From the NCBI RefSeq assembly GCF_011764485.1, contig NZ_AP022848.1:3934001-3998000 (forward strand): a stretch of DNA of 64,000 bases, read 5' to 3'. The notes beneath the pieces are model-generated. The model was not told the DNA's origin and searched no databases. It saw nothing but the letters and a program-made list of their open reading frames with translations. The position numbers were made by a program, and so were the translations under genes. Positions 56,290 to 64,000 of the stretch are shown here, in pieces; positions within the stretch are counted from its first letter, which is position 1; each line of letters opens with the position of its first letter. The stretch comes from Bosea sp. ANAM02 (GTDB lineage Bacteria; Pseudomonadota; Alphaproteobacteria; Rhizobiales; Beijerinckiaceae).

Positions 56290-56442
56290 CTATTTCTCCT
56301 TGATCGACAACCCGTTCTTGCCGACCGAGATTTCCACGCCGTCGGGCTGCTTCTTCTCCTGGTAGAGCGAATAGCCGGTCACGGCGAGCGCAGCGACCAG
56401 GATGAGGACCAGCACGGCCAGGAGATTGCGCGATAGAGCCAT
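56290..56442 (-). CDS. small single-pass membrane protein
   Basis: 50 residues. One transmembrane helix at about 5-25 (LLAVLVLILVAALAVTGYSLY) is followed by a short polar tail with KKQPDGVEISVGKNGLSIKEK. GGGA lies eight bases before the ATG. I recall similar small proteins with a PxGVE-x-GxxG tail in Rhizobiales, of unknown function. It is divergent from the PPOX-fold gene. Confidence 0.7.
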   Translation of the reverse strand: MALSRNLLAVLVLILVAALAVTGYSLYQEKKQPDGVEISVGKNGLSIKEK

Positions 56443-56614
56443 AAACGATTCCCAGTGATGGCGGCAGGGCCGCAAGCCCAATCCCAACGCGAAGGGGATC
56501 GTGATGTTCCCAAACGGGTCGGGAACGTTGCCTCCCGCGCAGCGTTGGCATGACGCAAGAACCGGTTTCCATGCGGAACCGGCCATGACAGGATCGCACC
56601 GGCAGGAGGTTGCC

Positions 56615-57103
56615 ATGCCAGACACCGAACTGCAGGATCGCATCTGGACCGCTCTGGCCGCGCACCCGGTCTACATGGTCTCCATCGTCGCCGACGGCAT
56701 GCTGAAGACCCGACCGATGTCCGGCCATCTCGACCGCGACCATCACCGCATCCTCTTCATCACGCACCGGCATACGGGCATCATCGGGGCCGCCCTGCGC
56801 TCGCCATCGGTCGGCGTGGCGATCAGCCACGAGGACCGCAACTTCTATACTGCGATCTCGTGCTCAGCCTCGGAAGTTCCGGACCGCGAGACACTGCGCG
56901 AGGTCTGGACGCCGATGGCGAGCGCCTGGTTCCCGAACGGTCCCGAGGACCCGGACGCGACCCTGCTGGCACTGACGCCGACCTCGGCGGAAATCTGGGA
57001 CGGCCCGTCGAGCAGCATGCTGGTCGCCTTCAAGCTGGCAACGGCCAAGATTCTCGGCCGCATGCCCGATCTCGGCGTCAACGCCACGATCGATATGCGC
57101 TGA
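56615..57103 (+). CDS. pyridoxamine 5'-phosphate oxidase-fold flavin protein (general stress protein 26-like)
   Basis: 162 residues with a split-barrel flavin-binding fold: VYMVSIVADGMLKTRPMSGH, then ILFITHRHTGII, and the C-terminal TPTSAEIWDGPSSSMLVAFKLA. Members bind FMN or F420 and their reactions are mostly unknown. AGGAGG five bases before ATG fixes the start. It converges with the PAP2 phosphatase gene. Confidence 0.85.
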   Translation: MPDTELQDRIWTALAAHPVYMVSIVADGMLKTRPMSGHLDRDHHRILFITHRHTGIIGAALRSPSVGVAISHEDRNFYTAISCSASEVPDRETLREVWTPMASAWFPNGPEDPDATLLALTPTSAEIWDGPSSSMLVAFKLATAKILGRMPDLGVNATIDMR

Positions 57104-57117
57104 GGCTCCCCCTCGGA

Positions 57118-57858
57118 TCAGGCCGGATCGGAGGCGGCCATCCTGCGGCCGAGCCAGGCGATCACGACGCTCGACCAGACGACCCCGAGAGCCCAGCCGC
57201 CGAGGACGTCGGACGGCCAATGCACGCCGAGATAGATGCGGCTGAGCCCAATCAGGCCGATCATGACCACAGCCATGATCATGCAGAAGCGGGCGATGTC
57301 CGCCCGCCGCGAGGCGAGGCCGACGAAGCCGGCAATGGTCAGCAGCGTCACGGCCGAGAGGAAGGCGTGGCCACTCGGGAAGCTCGCCGTGAAGGTCAGG
57401 GCGGCATGTTCGACGATGTCGGGCCGTTCGCGGGCGATCGCGATCTTCAGGCCGGTGCTTGCCAGGAAGGCGGCGGCGAGGCTGACGACGAGCCCGATCG
57501 CGAGATGGCGATAGCCGCAGAGCCAGAGCGCCAGCGTCGCCGTCAGCGCCATGAAGAACAGGCCGATGAAGCTGCCAAGCGCGGTCATGTCGCGCACGGC
57601 CTCCTGAAACCAGGCCGGTCCGAGCGGCACCGCCGGATTGGCCGGATCGCGAAACAGCATGATCAGCGTGGTATCGAGTGAGAAGCTGCGCCCGGAAACG
57701 ATCAGCAGCGCGAGCCCGAGAAAGACGAGGGCGGCGGTCGCGGGCACCAGGATGCGAGGCTGGGGCAAGAAAGGCGGCTCCGGGAGAGATCGGACGGAAG
57801 AATACGCGACAGGTTGCGGTATCGAACAGGCGGCTTTCTGCCGCCCCAGATCCGACAC
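57118..57858 (-). CDS. PAP2-family membrane phosphatase
   Basis: 246 residues with about six membrane helices. All three phosphatase motifs are intact: KIAIARERPD, FPSGH and SRIYLGVHWPSDVLGG. It probably removes phosphate from a lipid such as phosphatidate or undecaprenyl diphosphate at the periplasmic face. The GTG start lies four bases after the lipid-kinase stop codon, so the two form an operon. The ribosome binding site is weak (GAAAG), suggesting coupling. Confidence 0.9.
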   Translation of the reverse strand: MSDLGRQKAACSIPQPVAYSSVRSLPEPPFLPQPRILVPATAALVFLGLALLIVSGRSFSLDTTLIMLFRDPANPAVPLGPAWFQEAVRDMTALGSFIGLFFMALTATLALWLCGYRHLAIGLVVSLAAAFLASTGLKIAIARERPDIVEHAALTFTASFPSGHAFLSAVTLLTIAGFVGLASRRADIARFCMIMAVVMIGLIGLSRIYLGVHWPSDVLGGWALGVVWSSVVIAWLGRRMAASDPA

Positions 57859-57862
57859 TCTT

Positions 57863-58762
57863 TCAATGGCTGGCGGGACGCGCCGCGATCACTTGCAACG
57901 CCCTGGGCAACAGGCCGTAGCTCAACGGCCCGGCCTTGCGCTCGACTTCCCCGTCGAAGGTGATGTGGCCGCGCCGCGTGTCGCGCCGGGTCAGCGTCAC
58001 CGCATCGCCGGTGAAGGAGGTCAGGTTGTGCGAGTCGCGCCAACGGCCGGACACGACGGATAGCGCCGCCTTGCCGCGCGAATAGAGGCCGCCGGCATTG
58101 AGCACATGAACCTCGAAGATTCCGTCGTCGAGCCGCGGGCGGCGCCAGTCCGTCCCTTCGAAACGGTTGACGGTGACGAGCACGGCATCGGCCTCGACGA
58201 TGCGATGCTCGCCGCCGACGGTGATGTCGAGCGTGACCGGCCGGGTGAACAGGATCGAGCGCGTCGCCGCAACGCCGAAGGCAGCAGCGCGGCTGAAGGG
58301 GAAGCGGCGGCGGGCATATTCGCGCTCGCGCGCCATCAGGCTGAAGAAGCCCATGCCGGAAAGCGAGTGGAAAAGCCGGTCGTTGACACGGCCGACATCC
58401 ATCTCGACCGGCTCGCCACCGCAGAGCGCCGCGACCTGCTGCTCCAGCGTGCCGAACAGACCAAGGTCGCGGCCGAGAACGTTGACCGTCCCCATCGGCA
58501 GGATGCCGATCGGGCGATCGGCCTGGATCAGGACCGGCAGGGCTCCGTTGATGGTGCCGTCGCCGCCGGCCAGGACCGGCATCGCATGACGATCCTCGAT
58601 CGCGAGCGACAGCGCATCGTCGATCTCGCGCGGCGGCACGAGATGAATGTCCGCACCGCAGCCATGGGCCGCGAAGGCGGCCTCCAGCCGCGCCGCAAAG
58701 GCGCCGGCGCCGGCTTCGAGAACTGTTCCGGCACGGGCATTGGCGACGATCGTGTAGCGCAT
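57863..58762 (-). CDS. diacylglycerol kinase-family lipid kinase
   Basis: 299 residues. The DAGK catalytic motif GGDGT is at 66-70, followed by LPMGTVNVLGRDLG. The C-terminal beta-sandwich carries DDGIFEVHVL and FDGEVE. Soluble DgkB/YegS-like enzymes phosphorylate diacylglycerol or another lipid alcohol. It is followed by the PAP2 phosphatase gene, which could act on its product. Confidence 0.9.
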   Translation of the reverse strand: MRYTIVANARAGTVLEAGAGAFAARLEAAFAAHGCGADIHLVPPREIDDALSLAIEDRHAMPVLAGGDGTINGALPVLIQADRPIGILPMGTVNVLGRDLGLFGTLEQQVAALCGGEPVEMDVGRVNDRLFHSLSGMGFFSLMAREREYARRRFPFSRAAAFGVAATRSILFTRPVTLDITVGGEHRIVEADAVLVTVNRFEGTDWRRPRLDDGIFEVHVLNAGGLYSRGKAALSVVSGRWRDSHNLTSFTGDAVTLTRRDTRRGHITFDGEVERKAGPLSYGLLPRALQVIAARPASH

Positions 58763-58807
58763 GGTGCTGGCGTAGATGGGTGCTGCGAGGCCATGCGCAA
58801 GGCGCGC

Positions 58808-59695
58808 TTACGCGGCGGCCGGGCGCGCGTCGAACTGCTCCGGCATCGGCGGCATCAGCGGCATCGGAACATCCTCGACCTCCTCCGTGATGACTTCGAA
58901 GCGCTGCAGCGTATGGGCGCCGAAGGAGCTGATCATGGCCACGTCGGTCGCGTCGCGGCCACGCGCGATCACGACGCGGCCGATGCGCGGTTCGTTATGG
59001 CGGGCGTCGAAGGTGTACCAGCGCCCGCCGAGGAAGACCTCGAACCAGGCGTTGAAATCCATCGGCGCTGGGTTGGCGGGCACACCGATGTCGCCGAGAT
59101 AGCCGTTGCAGTAGCGCGCCGGGATATTCATGCAGCGGCAGAGCGTCACCGCCAGGTGCGCGAAGTCGCGGCAGACGCCGATACGCTCCTCGAAGGCCTC
59201 GGCAGCCGTGCGGGTATTGCGGGCGAAATGATAGCCGAAGGTCAGGTGGTTGTGGACGAAGTCGACGATCGCCTGCACGCGCGACCAGCCCGGCTGGACC
59301 TGCCCGAACAGACTCCAGGCCTGATCGTAGAGCTTGTCGGTCTCGCAATAGCGGCTGCCGAGCAGATAGACGAGAGCCGCGTCGGGCAGGCGCGACGGCG
59401 AGACCTCGCGAGCGGACCGATTGACGATGTCGGGCTCGCCGGAATCATGGACGATCCCCTCGGATTCCAGACGAATGCCACCTGGCGGCGCGACCATGCG
59501 GCGGCGGATATTGCCGAAGGCGTCGAGATCCTGCGTCACCGTGATCGGCAGGCCTGGGTCGGCGAGCGCGGTCACGGTCATCTCGTCCGGCGTCGTCAGG
59601 TCGTGCCGACGCGACGGGTGCACGTCGAGCAATGTGATCAAAGGCATGTCATGGGCACAGACCAGCTCGATCCGATAGCCGTAGCGGATGCGCAT
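58808..59695 (-). CDS. transglutaminase-like protein with Asn in place of the catalytic His
   Basis: 295 residues. The catalytic cysteine C175 (RIGVCRDFAHLAV) and D230 (YTFDARH) are present, but the residue that is His in HAW of active members is N215 (MDFNAWFEVF). Close relatives, as I recall, often have Ser there, so this may be a subfamily feature; a nearby His in DARHN may substitute. No signal peptide. It belongs to the same superfamily as the two proteins of the 46-52.8 kb operon but stands alone, 45 bases from the lipid-kinase start. Confidence 0.85.
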   Translation of the reverse strand: MRIRYGYRIELVCAHDMPLITLLDVHPSRRHDLTTPDEMTVTALADPGLPITVTQDLDAFGNIRRRMVAPPGGIRLESEGIVHDSGEPDIVNRSAREVSPSRLPDAALVYLLGSRYCETDKLYDQAWSLFGQVQPGWSRVQAIVDFVHNHLTFGYHFARNTRTAAEAFEERIGVCRDFAHLAVTLCRCMNIPARYCNGYLGDIGVPANPAPMDFNAWFEVFLGGRWYTFDARHNEPRIGRVVIARGRDATDVAMISSFGAHTLQRFEVITEEVEDVPMPLMPPMPEQFDARPAAA

Positions 59696-60021
59696 CGCGC
59701 CTTCTCCTGATGTGAGGGCCGGACCGCCTCGCGCGAAGGCTGCGGCGGATCATCGGATTATCGTCATCCCCCGCGGATAGACGCGCGAAGGCACATTGCA
59801 GTTCCCTCGGATGGACGAAAAACAAACCCGGGAATCGTTGGCTTCGCGGAGGTCGAAAAAGAAGATGCGGGCCTTTCGGCCCGCATCCCGCCGCCACGAC
59901 GGTTCGGCTGGGGGGATAGCAACCGCCGCGACCTGCGCCCTGACCGGTCTCGCGCTTCGCTGAAACGCGAGACCGATTCAAATCGTCGCTCTATTGCGCC
60001 TTCGTCACGCGAAAGCGGCGG
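59696..60021. other. 326-base gap between transglutaminase-like and PRC-barrel genes
   Basis: No gene is seen. It holds the terminator of the PRC-barrel gene (59853-59887) and, closer to 59700, the presumed promoter of the transglutaminase-like gene. Confidence 0.5.
59853..59887 (-). terminator. Rho-independent terminator of the PRC-barrel gene
   Basis: A 10-bp perfect stem (59864-59873 with 59878-59887) has a GAAA tetraloop on the minus strand and is followed by TTCTTTTTC. Confidence 0.88.
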
Positions 60022-60405
60022 TTACATCATCCAGTAGGGCATCGTGCCGTAGTAATCGTGGACACGCTTGCCGTAAGCCTTGTCCTCCCAGTCGGGCTCG
60101 CCTTCGCTGTCATACATCGGCGCGGCCTCCAGCTGCTCCTTGCTCAAGGGCACGACATAGCCGCCGCGCTGCGTGTCGTAGTCGAGCACGCTCCACGGGA
60201 TGGGATGGTATTTCTCGCCCAAACCGAGAAAGCCGCCGAAGGACATGATCGCGTAGGCGACCTTTCCGGTCAGCTTGTCGAGCATCACGTCGTAGATCTC
60301 GCCGAGATGGTCACCGGCGGTGTTGTAGACATCGGTGCCGGCGACGCGTGCACCCGCGATCAGCGGATTGGCGGTCGCGGCAGCGGTCATGGGAACATCG
60401 GTCAT
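60022..60405 (-). CDS. PRC-barrel domain protein
   Basis: 127 residues. A single PRC-barrel beta-domain (about 15-90: GTDVYNTAGDHLGEIYDVMLDKLTGKVAYAIMSFGGFLGLGEKYHPIPW) is followed by a short acidic and aromatic tail. Such proteins are found in stress-related or RNA-processing contexts; the function here is unknown. AGGGGG before the ATG at 60405 fixes the start, excluding 22 upstream in-frame codons. Confidence 0.85.
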   Translation of the reverse strand: MTDVPMTAAATANPLIAGARVAGTDVYNTAGDHLGEIYDVMLDKLTGKVAYAIMSFGGFLGLGEKYHPIPWSVLDYDTQRGGYVVPLSKEQLEAAPMYDSEGEPDWEDKAYGKRVHDYYGTMPYWMM

Positions 60406-60651
60406 CGTCTTCCCCCTGGTTTCGCGATGGGATGCCGGAGAGCCTGTCCTCCGGCGGGACCTGTCTCTCAAACCGATGCTGCGGCGATTGGTTCCGGCAC
60501 GTCAGGAATTTTCGACGCGCCGGGGCGGGTATCCGCTGCCTCGCCATGCGACGCCGCACCGGCCCTGCCTCGTCAGCCGGCGGGAACCTTTCGGCGCCCG
60601 GCGCGGTTTGGTGCATCGAACGACACATCATCTCACGGAGGAGGAGAGGTC

Positions 60652-60918
60652 ATGATCATCAAGAAGCTGATGCTCGTCGCGGCTTTGGGCGCCGCTCTCG
60701 GCGCCTGTACGGCGCGTGAACAGAACGCGGGCACGGGTGCCTTGATCGGTGCGGGCGCCGGTGCCGTGATCGGCGGGGCCGCCACCGGCCGTGCCAGCGG
60801 AGCGCTGGCCGGTGCGGCGATCGGCGGCGCCAGCGGCGCGATCATCGGCGGGGCGGCGACACCGCAACGCTGCTACGGTCGCGACGAATGGGGACGCCGC
60901 GTGGTCTACGACTGCTGA
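60652..60918 (+). CDS. glycine-zipper outer-membrane lipoprotein-like
   Basis: 88 residues. A lipoprotein signal peptide ends in the lipobox ALGAC (C19), then a Gly/Ala-rich double glycine zipper (27-70: GALIGAGAGAVIGG, GALAGAAIGGASGAIIGG) and a short C-terminal YGRDEWGRRVVYDC. Glycine-zipper lipoproteins are thought to insert in or support the envelope. A very strong ribosome binding site (GGAGGAGGAG) suggests high expression. A terminator follows. Confidence 0.85.
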   Translation: MIIKKLMLVAALGAALGACTAREQNAGTGALIGAGAGAVIGGAATGRASGALAGAAIGGASGAIIGGAATPQRCYGRDEWGRRVVYDC

Positions 60919-60947
60919 GACCGCATCGTTCCAACGGAATTCCAGCG

Positions 60948-60979
60948 AAGGCCCGCCCGACCGGCGGGCCTTTTCTTTT
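60948..60979 (+). terminator. Rho-independent terminator after the glycine-zipper gene
   Basis: A 10-bp stem (60948-60957 with 60963-60972) has a 5-base loop and is followed by TTCTTTT. It lies 30 bases after the stop codon. Confidence 0.92.
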
Positions 60980-61004
60980 GCATGAATGGCGCTACAGCCC
61001 GCCC

Positions 61005-61754
61005 TCAGGCGGCCCCGTACGGCCCGAAGCGCCCGACGAAGCGGTGGCGGAAGCCGGGATAGAGCAGACGCACCGCCGTCACCGACTGCAACTGGTTCCA
61101 GGTCCGGCGCTCGACCAGCAGGCAGGGCTCGCCCTCCGCGATTTCCAGCAGGGCGGCCTGCTCCTCGCCCGCCCCGACCGCACTGATCGCGTGCTCGGCC
61201 TGCGACCAGAGGCTGTGCTGCAGGAGCCAGTCGCCCGGCGGGGTCGCGGCGAAATCCTCCTCCGCGAGCCCGGTCACACCCGCGGCGTGGATGACGCGCT
61301 CCTCCAGCACATGCGGCTTGCCGTCAGCACGGTGCAGGACGAGAAGATGCGCGACCTTATCCGAGCGCTTCAGGCCGAAAAGCTCGGCCACCTCCGGCGA
61401 AGGCCGGCCATCCGCGCGTGCCAGCACCTCATAGGCATAGGCCTGGCCGAGCTGGCGCACCTCGTCCGGGATCGACAGGATGTCCAGCATGGCGTGGCTC
61501 GCCGGCGGCGTCGCGACGACGGTTCCCGAGCGGCGGCGGCGGACGATCAGCCCCTCGCGGGCGAGCTGGACGAGGGCGCGATGCACGGTCATGCGCGAGG
61601 CGCCGAGCTGCTCCATCAATGCATGCTCGGGCGGCACGCTGGTGCCCGGCGGCCATTCCCCGCTGACGACGAGATCGCGGATCGCCCGCCGGATCTGGTC
61701 ATAGACCGGCCCGGTGCCGTCCAGCTTCACCGCATCGAGCCGGGTTTCCGTCAT
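61005..61754 (-). CDS. hutC: histidine utilisation repressor, GntR/HutC family
   Basis: 249 residues. GntR winged helix (about 16-80: VYDQIRRAIRDLVVSGEWPPGTSVPPEHALMEQLGASRMTVHRAL) and a UTRA effector domain (100-245) that in HutC binds urocanate. It represses the histidine-degradation genes. The gene follows hutF by 12 bases, so it is autoregulated with it. Its likely operator is the paired palindrome at 63160-63207. Confidence 0.93.
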   Translation of the reverse strand: MTETRLDAVKLDGTGPVYDQIRRAIRDLVVSGEWPPGTSVPPEHALMEQLGASRMTVHRALVQLAREGLIVRRRRSGTVVATPPASHAMLDILSIPDEVRQLGQAYAYEVLARADGRPSPEVAELFGLKRSDKVAHLLVLHRADGKPHVLEERVIHAAGVTGLAEEDFAATPPGDWLLQHSLWSQAEHAISAVGAGEEQAALLEIAEGEPCLLVERRTWNQLQSVTAVRLLYPGFRHRFVGRFGPYGAA

Positions 61755-61766
61755 CGTCGTCCCTGG

Positions 61767-63134
61767 TCAGTCCGTTGCGAGCAGGCGCCGCATCACGCGG
61801 GCGAAGCGCGCGCGCACCGAATCGCGGGCGAGATGCCGCCCCTCGGCCACCACCCTCCTGCCACCGACGACGACATCGCGCAAAGGCATGGCGTTGGCCG
61901 CGAAGATCGCGCTGTCGACCGCCTCGGCCCCGGACCGGCCGACAAGCGCCGGATGATCGGTATCGAGCGTGATGAAATCGGCACGCTGGCCCGGCGCGAT
62001 GGCGCCGATGGCGCGGCCGCAGGCGCGCGCGCCGCCGGCACAGGCCGCCTGCCAGAGCGCAAGGCCGGTCGAAGCCTTCTCCTGCGCGAAAAGCGCGCGG
62101 CGGCGGTCGCGCAGGCGCTGCGAATATTCGAGCTGGCGCAGCTCCGAGCCTGCATCGATCTGAATGTTGGAGTCGCTGCCGACGCCATAGGCGCCACCGG
62201 CCTGCGTGTAGCGGATGCCGTCGAAGATGCCGTCGCCGAGGCTGGATTCGGTGATCGGGCAGAGGCCGGCGACCGCACCGCTCAGGGCGATGCCGTCACG
62301 CTCTGCATCGCTCAGATGCGTCGCATGGATCAGGCACCAGCGCCGGTCGAGCGGGATCGTGTCCATCAGCAGTTCGACCGGGCGCTTGCCGGTGATCTTC
62401 AGGCTGGCCTCGACCTCCGGCACCTGCTCGGCGACATGGATATGGACGGGGTCGTTGGGACGAAGCGACGAGACCCAGCCGAGATCGTCGAGCGCGACGG
62501 CGCGCAGCGAATGCGGGGCGACGCCGAGCCGCGCGTCGGGCAGGTCGCGGATCGCGGCGGCGCTGCCCTCCAGCAGGCGCTGATAGGCGTCGCGCTCGTT
62601 GACGAAGCGGCGCTGGCCATGGACCGAGGGCGCCTGGCCGAAATTGCCGAAGCGATAGAGCACCGGCAGCAGCGTGAGGCCGAGGCCGGTTTCCTGCGCG
62701 GCGGACGCGATCGCCTGCCCCATTGTGGCGATATTCGCGTAGGCGCGGCCGTCCTTGTCGTGATGGAGATAGTGGAACTCGGCGAGCGCGGTGAAGCCGC
62801 CCTCCAGCATCTCGACGAAGGCCTGCGCGGCGATCGCCTGTACGTCGTCGGGATCGAGCCGGTCGAGGAAGCGGTACATCACGTCGCGCCAGGTCCAGAA
62901 GGAGTCCTCAGGCGCGCCGCGGCGCTCGGAGAGGCCCGCCATGCCGCGTTGAAAGGCGTGGCTGTGCAGGTTCGGCATGCCGGGAAGAGCGATGCCGGCG
63001 AAGCTTCGGCCATCTCCGGCCGGCCTCGCCCCTGCCTCGACCGAGACGATCGCGCCGTCGGTGACGGTCAGCTTCACGTCGCTGGCAAAACCTTCGGGCA
63101 GAAGGGCTTCGGCCAGATGCAGGGTCCCGGTCAC
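61767..63134 (-). CDS. hutF: formimidoylglutamate deiminase
   Basis: 455 residues of the amidohydrolase superfamily. [18 protein letters not shown] holds the metal-binding HSH, and later His and Asp ligands lie in [12 protein letters not shown] and [17 protein letters not shown]. It deiminates N-formimino-L-glutamate to N-formyl-L-glutamate in the five-step histidine pathway. GTG at 63134 is chosen for its GGAG seven bases upstream. A longer reading from ATG at 63170 would start inside the operator and has no ribosome binding site. Confidence 0.92.
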   Translation of the reverse strand: MTGTLHLAEALLPEGFASDVKLTVTDGAIVSVEAGARPAGDGRSFAGIALPGMPNLHSHAFQRGMAGLSERRGAPEDSFWTWRDVMYRFLDRLDPDDVQAIAAQAFVEMLEGGFTALAEFHYLHHDKDGRAYANIATMGQAIASAAQETGLGLTLLPVLYRFGNFGQAPSVHGQRRFVNERDAYQRLLEGSAAAIRDLPDARLGVAPHSLRAVALDDLGWVSSLRPNDPVHIHVAEQVPEVEASLKITGKRPVELLMDTIPLDRRWCLIHATHLSDAERDGIALSGAVAGLCPITESSLGDGIFDGIRYTQAGGAYGVGSDSNIQIDAGSELRQLEYSQRLRDRRRALFAQEKASTGLALWQAACAGGARACGRAIGAIAPGQRADFITLDTDHPALVGRSGAEAVDSAIFAANAMPLRDVVVGGRRVVAEGRHLARDSVRARFARVMRRLLATD

Positions 63135-63159
63135 CGTTTCGCTCCGTTGCTCAATGGCG

Positions 63160-63207
63160 TCTAATTGCATATGCAAATAACATTTGCTATTTGCATATGC
63201 AATTAGA
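63160..63207. promoter_or_regulatory. paired palindromic operator between hutF and hutI
   Basis: Two copies of the 12-base palindrome TTGCATATGCAA (63165-63176 and 63191-63202), 26 bases centre to centre, sit within a larger perfect inverted repeat (arms 63160-63179 and 63188-63207, 8-base spacer). It is AT-rich in a GC-rich region and lies between divergent hut genes, as expected for a HutC (GntR-type dimer) operator covering both promoters. Confidence 0.8.
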
Positions 63208-63247
63208 TAACATGGCTCCAATTCGAAGAGTAGCGGGAGGACGCGCG

Positions 63248-64000
63248 GTGGCGAAAGCGCCTGGTGAGACGATTGTCTGCGACAAGCTCTGGACGCATGC
63301 GCGGCTGGCGACGATGTCGGCAGCGGTCGATGCGCCCTATGGCGCGATCGAGGACGGCGTGATCGCCGCCTGCGACGGACGCATCATCTTCGTCGGGCCC
63401 CGGCGCGACGCGCCCGCCTTCCAGGCTGCCGAGACCATCGACTGTGCGGGCCGCTGGATTACGCCCGGCCTGATCGATTGCCACACCCATCTCGTCTATG
63501 GCGGCGACCGGGCGCATGAGTTCGAGCTTCGTCTCCAGGGCGCGACCTATGAGGAGATCGCGCGGGCCGGCGGCGGCATTCTCTCCACCGTGAAGGCGAC
63601 GCGCGAGGCGAGCGAGGACACGCTCTTCGCCTCGGCCGACCGCCGGCTTGCAGCGCTGATGGCCGAGGGCGTCACCACCGTCGAGATCAAGTCCGGCTAT
63701 GGGCTGGAGCAGCAGGCGGAGCTCAAGCAACTGCGCGTCGCGCGCCGTATCGGCCGCGAGCGGCCGGTGACCGTGCGCACCACCTTCCTCGGCGCCCATG
63801 CCGTGCCGCCGGAATACAAGGGCCGCTCGGGCGACTACACCGCGCTCGTCGCGGGGCCGCTGCTCGATGCCGTCGCAGCCGAGGGTCTGGCGGATGCCGT
63901 CGACGTCTTCTGCGAGGGCATCGCCTTCTCGCCGGACGAGACGAAGACCGTATTCGAGGCGGCAAAGGCCAAGGGCCTGGCGATCAAGCTCCATGCCGAG
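63248..64000 (+). CDS. hutI: imidazolonepropionase, C-terminus cut by window edge
   Basis: The first 251 residues are visible. [37 protein letters not shown] is the HutI signature, with metal ligands H79 and H81. KSGYGLE and [11 protein letters not shown] follow, and HAE stands at the edge. It hydrolyses 4-imidazolone-5-propanoate to N-formimino-L-glutamate, the substrate of HutF. Start is GTG with GGGAGG seven bases upstream. Further hut genes (hutH, hutU) probably follow outside the window. Confidence 0.95.
   Translation, partial: MAKAPGETIVCDKLWTHARLATMSAAVDAPYGAIEDGVIAACDGRIIFVGPRRDAPAFQAAETIDCAGRWITPGLIDCHTHLVYGGDRAHEFELRLQGATYEEIARAGGGILSTVKATREASEDTLFASADRRLAALMAEGVTTVEIKSGYGLEQQAELKQLRVARRIGRERPVTVRTTFLGAHAVPPEYKGRSGDYTALVAGPLLDAVAAEGLADAVDVFCEGIAFSPDETKTVFEAAKAKGLAIKLHAE

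Noticed and set aside
63135..63221. A longer HutF starting upstream of GTG 63134
   Set aside because: The added codons run through the palindromic operator, have no ribosome binding site and do not resemble HutF N-termini.

Overview
The window reads as chromosomal DNA of a high-GC alphaproteobacterium, most likely a member of the Hyphomicrobiales (Rhizobiales). A Bosea-like genome is my best guess, from the PodJ/Sel1 protein, the lspA-BamF-like-M16 order, the zwf-pgl-eda block and the intergenic palindrome families; I cannot prove the genus. I see no phage, transposase, integrase, CRISPR array, rRNA or tRNA. Genes are dense, often overlap by 1-4 bases, and are separated by short palindromic intergenic repeats of at least four kinds.

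Layout. 1-7.2 kb (minus): M16 peptidase (cut by the left edge), BamF-like protein, lspA, ileS, ribF, MaoC-like hydratase. 7.5-12.2 kb: CheY-like receiver, HAD-family protein, degenerate EAL protein, and a membrane protein joining a winged-helix-like domain to TPRs. 12.4-20.7 kb: omega-amino-acid transaminase, then a beta-oxidation operon (acyl-CoA dehydrogenase, thiolase, hydratase/3-hydroxyacyl-CoA dehydrogenase) that ends in a peptide-deformylase-like gene with altered metal ligands, and a MerR regulator. 21-31 kb: PodJ-like protein, then sulfur and molybdenum-cofactor genes (TauE/SafE exporter, TIGR02186-type protein, moeA, TusA-like, mrp, SRPBCC protein, mobA, DUF2478). 31.3-36.9 kb: O-antigen-ligase-like protein, threonine-dehydratase-like enzyme, M15-type protein, M20 amidohydrolase, FAD oxidoreductase. 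37-39.9 kb: zwf-pgl-eda. 40.2-45.8 kb: five-gene peptide-type ABC transporter. 46-52.8 kb: three-gene peptide-ligase/transglutaminase operon. 52.8-60.9 kb: HxlR regulator with divergent dehydrogenase, cytosolic copper-storage-like protein, aldehyde dehydrogenase, small membrane protein, PPOX-fold protein, PAP2 phosphatase with lipid kinase, another transglutaminase-like protein, PRC-barrel protein, glycine-zipper lipoprotein. 61-64 kb: hutF-hutC divergent from hutI (cut by the right edge), with a paired palindromic operator between them.

The best candidate for a poorly described system is the 46-52.8 kb operon. It combines a transglutaminase/DUF2126 amidoligase fusion, a circularly permuted ATP-grasp/alpha-E fusion and a stand-alone transglutaminase, that is two predicted peptide-bond-forming modules and two predicted peptide-bond-cleaving modules. 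This gene set is known from comparative genomics but, as far as I know, its product is not. Other points worth checking are the deformylase-like protein with S90 and Q136 in place of metal ligands, the 49-base perfect palindrome that supplies a stop codon, the terminator just upstream of the M16 start codon, and the atypical segment within the ileS editing domain.
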